The position numbers were made by a program, and so were the translations under genes. Below the pieces are notes generated by a model. It searched no databases, was not told the origin of the DNA, and saw nothing but the letters and a program-made list of their open reading frames with translations. Of a stretch of DNA of 64,000 bases, positions 59,217 to 64,000 are shown one piece after another; position 1 is the first letter of the stretch; each line of letters begins with the position of its first letter. Source of the stretch: Hyphodiscus hymeniophilus (Eukaryota; Ascomycota; Leotiomycetes; Helotiales; Hyphodiscaceae). The DNA is taken from assembly GCA_016508695.1 (NCBI GenBank), contig VNKQ01000008.1, positions 1,798,001-1,862,000 of the forward strand, in the 5' to 3' direction.

Positions 59217-59770
59217 GGAGTATTCGTGTTGTTGTTGTTGGGTGGGAGGATGGTGATGGTCTTGGGGGCGAGAGGAGCATGGCGGGGTTGGAAGTTGAGG
59301 GTGCGAGGAATGAGAAGAAGAGGGAGAGGTGCCATGTTCGACTACGGCCTTTTTGAGTATGAAGCCCGTGGTAGAGTATGAACGCATTGATAGAGGAAAA
59401 GAGAGCCGCATGAGCGAGTAAGATTTCAATCGCTGAAAGGGAGGATGTGATTAGATATCTCTAAGAACCGAACATACGCGCTTATTGAAAGCGTAAACAC
59501 CAGAAAGATTCTTCTGCTACTCAAAATAGCCAAAACACGTACTCATACAAATGGCAAGTCCTTGGGATAACCACGGCTATCACAAGAAGAGAACCTCCAC
59601 GCACCCTTATTCTTCGGAATGAACCACCATCGGAAAACAAGCAGCGCATACCAAGGGACGGGAGGCCAGAACTTATCGTGAATACCGCCCTCCGCGCCGC
59701 ATTCCATGTTTGTAAGGAAACAGGGTACCTCGAGGTTCTAGTACTTCGTCAGGTCGTCATCCACTCCAGT
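59217..59770. other. convergent intergenic region
   Basis: About 550 bp between the P450 remnant and the hemerythrin gene. The minus ORF 59139-59429 overlaps P450 exon 8 and is low-complexity. Confidence 0.5.
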
Positions 59771-60433
59771 TCAAATCAGCAGAGCACTCACTGTATCACC
59801 CTCATCCACAGACTTCTTTGCCACCTTTTTAGTATACTCATCCCAGTTGATCTTCGAATCGTACTCCTCCAGCGCCAAATAAGCATCGATCTCGTCCGTC
59901 AAATGCTGCGTCAGAATCTCCCCAAACCCATCAATAATCTGCCGTACCTTCACACCATCAAACGTCTCTTTTCCCTGCTCACACGATTTCACATATCCAT
60001 CAAACTCTTCCATGCCAGGCCCGAACGCCTTGTGCTGCTCCACATTCTTCTCCATGAAGCCCGGCAGGCCAATCATCTCCTCCAGCAGGGGAAAAGCGAC
60101 ATCCTCTTCCGTCTCGTGGTGCATGTGGAGCACAAGCGACCAGCCGCGCATGAATTTCAGGAAATCGGCAACATCCACTGGGTTCTTGACGTTCGGCGCT
60201 TGGAGGTATATGCAGTTCAGGGCGCGGATTATGCAATTATGCACAAGTGCCATTACGTTCGCTGCGACCAAAGCACCGCTCTCTTTTGAAATGTCTCGGG
60301 TCTAGGGATCGTGAGTAGACGGATGGATGAGGGGAGAGGAGCAGCTTACGCCGCGTTTGTGGAGGGGCGTTTCGATGATCTTGAACGGACTATCTGCCCA
60401 TTGTTTCACGGGTTTGGATGACTTTCCTCCCAT
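59771..60433 (-). CDS. Hemerythrin-like (HHE domain) protein with myristoylation signal
   Basis: The exons are 60350-60433 and 59771-60301, giving 204 residues. The four-helix HHE domain shows metal-ligand candidates in order: ALVHNCIIRAL, HMHHETEEDVAFPLLEE, EQHKAF and LTQHLTDEIDAYLAL (His and acid ligands of a di-iron site). The N-terminus MGGKSSKP has Gly2 and Ser6, the consensus for N-myristoylation, followed by basic residues, so membrane attachment is likely. Fungal HHE proteins are implicated in iron, oxygen or nitric-oxide handling; the role of this one is unknown. It lies head-to-head with MED4. Confidence 0.9.
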
Positions 60434-61153
60434 CTTGAGTTTTTCGGAGGAGGAAAGTTTTCAATTCTAAAGACAAAGCGCTGGGAGAAAGAGTCAGGAC
60501 AAGCAAGGAGTTTATATATCAGCGACAGAAAGTATGATATGAGATGAACCCAATTTGATAGTTCGCCGGCCTTTCCCATTGTCCAAGACTCTTTGCTGTG
60601 ATTGGTTGGGATTCCTTTCCCAGAAGAGAAAGGCATGGCCCATTAAGTCGTAGGGCTTACGGACGGACCCAGGCGATAATAAGCCCATGGACGATGGTGC
60701 GTAACTTTAAAAACACCATTATTTAGGGGCCAAAATGGGAAATATAGCGATGTGATAGGTGAGAGATATGATGTTGGATAGGGTTAATTATTGCTGACAG
60801 CCGTCACTTGAGACCAGTCACCACTGACCAGAGAGACTTTTCAGCCTCACTTAGATCCGGTACCTCCACGATGAGTCGCACCTCAGGTTCGTTGCGAGAC
60901 TTGACTCAGCCTTATGCAAGAGTGTTGAGCGGTGTCTGGTTCCATAAGTTCCGAGTTTATTGTCGGATTCGTTCATGATACCTCCATACTTTGTAGGAGA
61001 AGTTTGTCTTCACCACCGGTTTCTTACCTAAACTTCAAGCGAATTCAGGGGCACCACACCGCCACGTGATCAAGCGCTAGGAAGCTGCAGCAGGGATGGA
61101 AGCTATCACTCTGTACATGACAAACTTAATCCTGACCAAGTATCGCTACGATC
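60434..61153. other. divergent promoter HHE protein / MED4
   Basis: 720 bp with no gene. Housekeeping and stress-type genes face away from each other here. No site was called with confidence. Confidence 0.55.
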
Positions 61154-62179
61154 ATGTTAGAGAACATGAATAAGTTAGTCGACGCTCGATTTGAGCGAGT
61201 TGAGAAGGCATTGCAGACTTTGATAACCTCAATCTCAACTTACAACCCCAATCCAGCCCAGGCGACAGATTTATTGGCCGCCGATGCTGAGCTCAACCAA
61301 GGCCTCGAACAATGTATATCCCGTCTCTGATCTCCGAAGTCCAAGCTGACAAGCGCAGTATCAACCCACCAGCGCAATCATGAGAAAATACTTTCCCTCC
61401 GCTCCAGCTCCTCAAGCCTCGACACGCAAATCCGCGAGACTCTCACCCTCCTGACCGATACTCGCCGTGCCCTGATCGACACATCTTCTACCTCTTTCTC
61501 CCCAACCACTTACCCGGTAACCTACACCGAACTCCTCAGCTACGCAAAGAAGATCTCAGATAAAACACTTCCCCCCACCTTCCGCGAGAAGACCGAACCA
61601 GTGCACTCTGAAATGACGTCCAGCCCAACAAAGGACAAATCGGAATCGCATACAAACGGCACTACCACGCCAGTGGTTGCTACAAACGGGAATCCCATGG
61701 TCACAGATGGACAATTGGGCTTGAGTAATAATGGGACGGCCATGGAAATTGATTCCGCCACGCCTTCAAACGCCGGCGGGGTAGCACAAGCGCAAACATC
61801 ACAAGAGGAGTCAACAGCCCTCCCGCTAGAATGGCAGACGCATCTCAACCCGCAGGCACAAATACAGTTCCTCCCGTGGCCGGCGGACCATGACATCAAG
61901 CGCGGTGCGTTGGCGACTATTCAACTGCTGCTGGATCGGGGAGAGGATCCTGCTACGTTTGATCCGGAGAGAGGCGCAGAGCTGGAGGAAGAGAGAAGGT
62001 TGAAGCAGGAGGAGGAGGACAGGGTTCAGGCCGAGCAGCAGGCGAGATTAGAGGATGAGAGAAGGAGGGAGATGGAGAGGAGGATGAGTGTTAGTCAAAA
62101 TGCTGGTGGTGAGAGGAAGGAGGAACAGCCTAAGGTGTTCCAGTTGGAGACTTTCGATGATGAAGATGACTCTGAATAA
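61154..62179 (+). CDS. MED4: Mediator complex subunit 4
   Basis: The exons are 61154-61313 and 61359-62179 (45-bp intron), giving 326 residues. The N-terminal coiled coil (DARFERVEKALQTLITSISTYNP, DLLAADAELNQGLEQL, HQRNHEKILSLR) and the block TYTELLSYAKKISDKTLPPTFRE are the Med4 signature. The later WPADHDIKRGALATIQLLLDRGEDP is also typical of fungal Med4. The C-terminus is a highly charged helix (EEERRLKQEEEDRVQAEQQ) ending in acidic DDEDDSE. It is a middle-module subunit that bridges regulators to RNA polymerase II. An ATG at 61165 is a possible later start. Confidence 0.93.
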
Positions 62180-63159
62180 AGGACATCTTGGCTCGGATTT
62201 GGTTACCGCTAAGCGATATGTTGGATATGGCCAAGTATACCAAAACTGAAATGCAGGATAATCCATGAATATTGAATATCAAGAGTCCTTTGCTGCATCC
62301 TTCCAAATCTACCCTTGCGAGATCTGAAAAGCCAATATTGAAACATGAAAGAACCCGTTTTGACAACATGGTGGCCGACGGATCGTGACACAAAGGAGGC
62401 TCCAGAGACTACCCATGACTATACGGACGTCACGTTGAAGGTATTGCACATCACACATCTCAGCCTACGCACGTATTCGTCACTTCCGGCCGCCCGCCAT
62501 CCGGACGGCACACTCACGCCAGAAACGACTGCTCTCTGAAACCCAAGACGCGCTTTCCATACCAGGACAGCAGAGATCAATTGATGCGTAGCTCCAGAAC
62601 TTCAAAGATGCATTTGTCGTTGGGAGATCGTGTCGGGGCAAAATAGGGTCGACGGCGACAGTACTGTCGATAAATAGCTTATTGGACTATGTTCTGTGAC
62701 TACTGTGCATGATTCATTTACATGACCAGACCTAGCTTTTGCAGGGAGCAGAAGTGGATGGAAGCTATCGAAAAGGGATTGGAGACATCGGTCTCAAACA
62801 TGAAGGCGGTTTGTCATTGTGGGTTAAGTTCATATATCTTAATTCATTCAAGTCTTTAAATACTCGAGTAAAGACACTTCTCTTTGGGGTTTCATATCCG
62901 AATTCATCGGGCATTCTAGAGTGTTTCGGCAATTGGACTTCGAATCCTTATTCGCCACGTGCACATCTCCGCTTTTCAACACAGATGATGGGTATGATGT
63001 TTAAATGATTTTGTCTAGCACACGAGATTCAACTGCAGACGCCCTCCCGCTGCGCGACCAATATGCAATGAAATCCAGCTTATCGTACAAACTGCAAGCC
63101 TCAGCTAAAGGCTAATTACCGTTTCGCCACGTCCGCTTCATCGCCACTTCTTTGCGACT
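62180..63159. other. convergent intergenic region
   Basis: 980 bp between two 3' ends. It has short ORFs only and no repeat was noticed. Confidence 0.55.
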
Positions 63160-64000
63160 TTAGTCAACCTTGATGGAGCCATAGATCTTGTGCACGAATG
63201 CCCAGCTGGAGAAGTATCCGATGGTGCCTATTCAATTAGCTTCGAATCTCGGGAAAGGATCAGAGGACGTTACCAGTGAGGATAAAGAACAAGAAGGAGA
63301 TAAGAGCACTATATCCAATATAAAGCACACTTCCAGCAAGACCTCCCAACTGCAGCTTTGTGACCCAGTATATCAACGCGTTTGCAAACACGTACCCAGC
63401 GGACGCACCGGCGGTCATAAACGCCCGCCACTGCCAATGGTAATTCTCACTACAAAGCAAGAAGTACACCATGAGCACAGTCACTGCTGCACACGTGATG
63501 ATCATGAGTACGTAGCAGAGGAAGAGGAAGCCAAACATATAGTAGACCTTGCTGAACCAAATGGATGACATGATGAAGTAGAGTTCAACGAAAATGGCAC
63601 CAAATGGAAGGATCCCAACGAGCAGCATTGATGGAATTGGACGCATGTATGTCGTCCCTGGAGGAATTTGGCGAGGGATTTGGTTTGTGTGAACTGGTGG
63701 CATAACAGGGGGTTGGCGGAATCCGACCCAGGATCCAGCGAAGGAAAGGGGGACGGAGATCAGAAACCAGATTCCCACGATGACAAGCATGGTGGTGAAG
63801 GGGACAGCGCCGGATGATGCCTTGGCCCATAGAAAGAGATTCAGGAGGAAGAAAGTGCTGAATACGATCCCTGGGACGAGTAAAGGGGTGAGTGCAATGT
63901 TGAGCTTCCACTTTTCTCCACCAAAAGATTTGTAGACACGTGCGGAGGTGTAACCCCCGATGAAACCGAGGACGGTGTAGAGTAGAATCATGATCGTTCC
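63160..64000 (-). CDS. Transmembrane 9 superfamily (EMP70) protein, C-terminal part (off right edge)
   Basis: The exons are 63274 to beyond 64000 and 63160-63227, with a 46-bp intron. About 265 C-terminal residues are visible, comprising roughly seven transmembrane helices of the TM9SF core. Diagnostic motifs are GGYTSARVYKSFGGEKWK, VPLSFAGSWVGFRQP, PFGAIFVELYFIMSSIW and YYMFGFLFLCYVLMIITCAAVTVL. The protein ends GSIKVD, with a KxD COPI/Golgi-retention signal. These proteins reside in endosome/Golgi membranes and help sort membrane proteins. Which of the fungal paralogues (Emp70/Tmn2/Tmn3) it is cannot be fixed from this part. Confidence 0.95.

Noticed and set aside
59139..59429. Minus-strand ORF over the P450 3' end
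   Set aside because: It is antisense to P450 exon 8, with Pro/Gln/His low complexity from a GTT/GGT repeat.
1..64000. tRNA, rRNA, CRISPR arrays, bacterial operons or Shine-Dalgarno sites
   Set aside because: No cloverleaf, rRNA or regularly spaced repeat was recognised, and the introns and gene content are eukaryotic, so the prokaryotic features do not apply.

Overview
The window is a piece of a filamentous ascomycete nuclear chromosome. Genes are split by short introns (mostly 45-190 bp) with GTRNGT donors, CTAAC/CTRAT-like branch points and YAG acceptors. They lie on both strands without operons, and the protein set is typically fungal (2EXR proteins, a NACHT STAND protein, an APSES factor, fungal Med4, Cns1, AP-2 sigma). 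Protein resemblance points to Leotiomycetes (Helotiales), but that is an inference from memory. I saw no tRNA, rRNA, CRISPR array or intact transposon.

Left part (1-18.4 kb): the 5' end of an intron-rich SNF2-family ATPase runs off the left edge (minus). It is followed by an intact NLR-like NACHT protein ending in C2H2 zinc fingers, two neighbouring genes of one unrecognised family, histidinol-phosphate aminotransferase (HIS5), two 2EXR-domain genes, a zinc-knuckle protein and AP-2 sigma (APS2, minus).

Middle (18.4-29.4 kb): an 11-kb stretch has no convincing coding gene. Its 21.0-24.6 kb segment is pyrimidine-rich and full of splice-like signals, as a long leader or non-coding RNA would be, and it also holds a 92-bp tandem duplication. 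A carboxymuconolactone-decarboxylase-like gene closes it.

Right part (31-64 kb): DNA topoisomerase II (minus), an Xbp1-like APSES transcription factor with an apparent 1-base frameshift, the Hsp90 cochaperone Cns1/TTC4 (minus), a glutathione S-transferase, an acidic low-complexity protein (minus) and a large repeat-bearing protein of unknown function. Then come the calcium sensor NCS-1 (minus; its 750-bp first intron holds a long in-frame ORF), a GPI-anchored secreted protein (minus), a cytochrome P450 with a nonsense codon after the heme loop, a hemerythrin-like protein (minus), Mediator subunit 4 and a partial TM9SF/EMP70 protein (minus, off the right edge).

Most of these are unlinked housekeeping genes. 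The parts with real novelty potential are the NACHT-zinc-finger gene with the paralogous pair beside it, the NCS-1 long-isoform ORF, the ORF-poor spliced-looking region, and the repeat-rich gene at 47.8-52.1 kb. All exon models were read by eye from frame and splice consensus, so exon edges may be off by a base or two.
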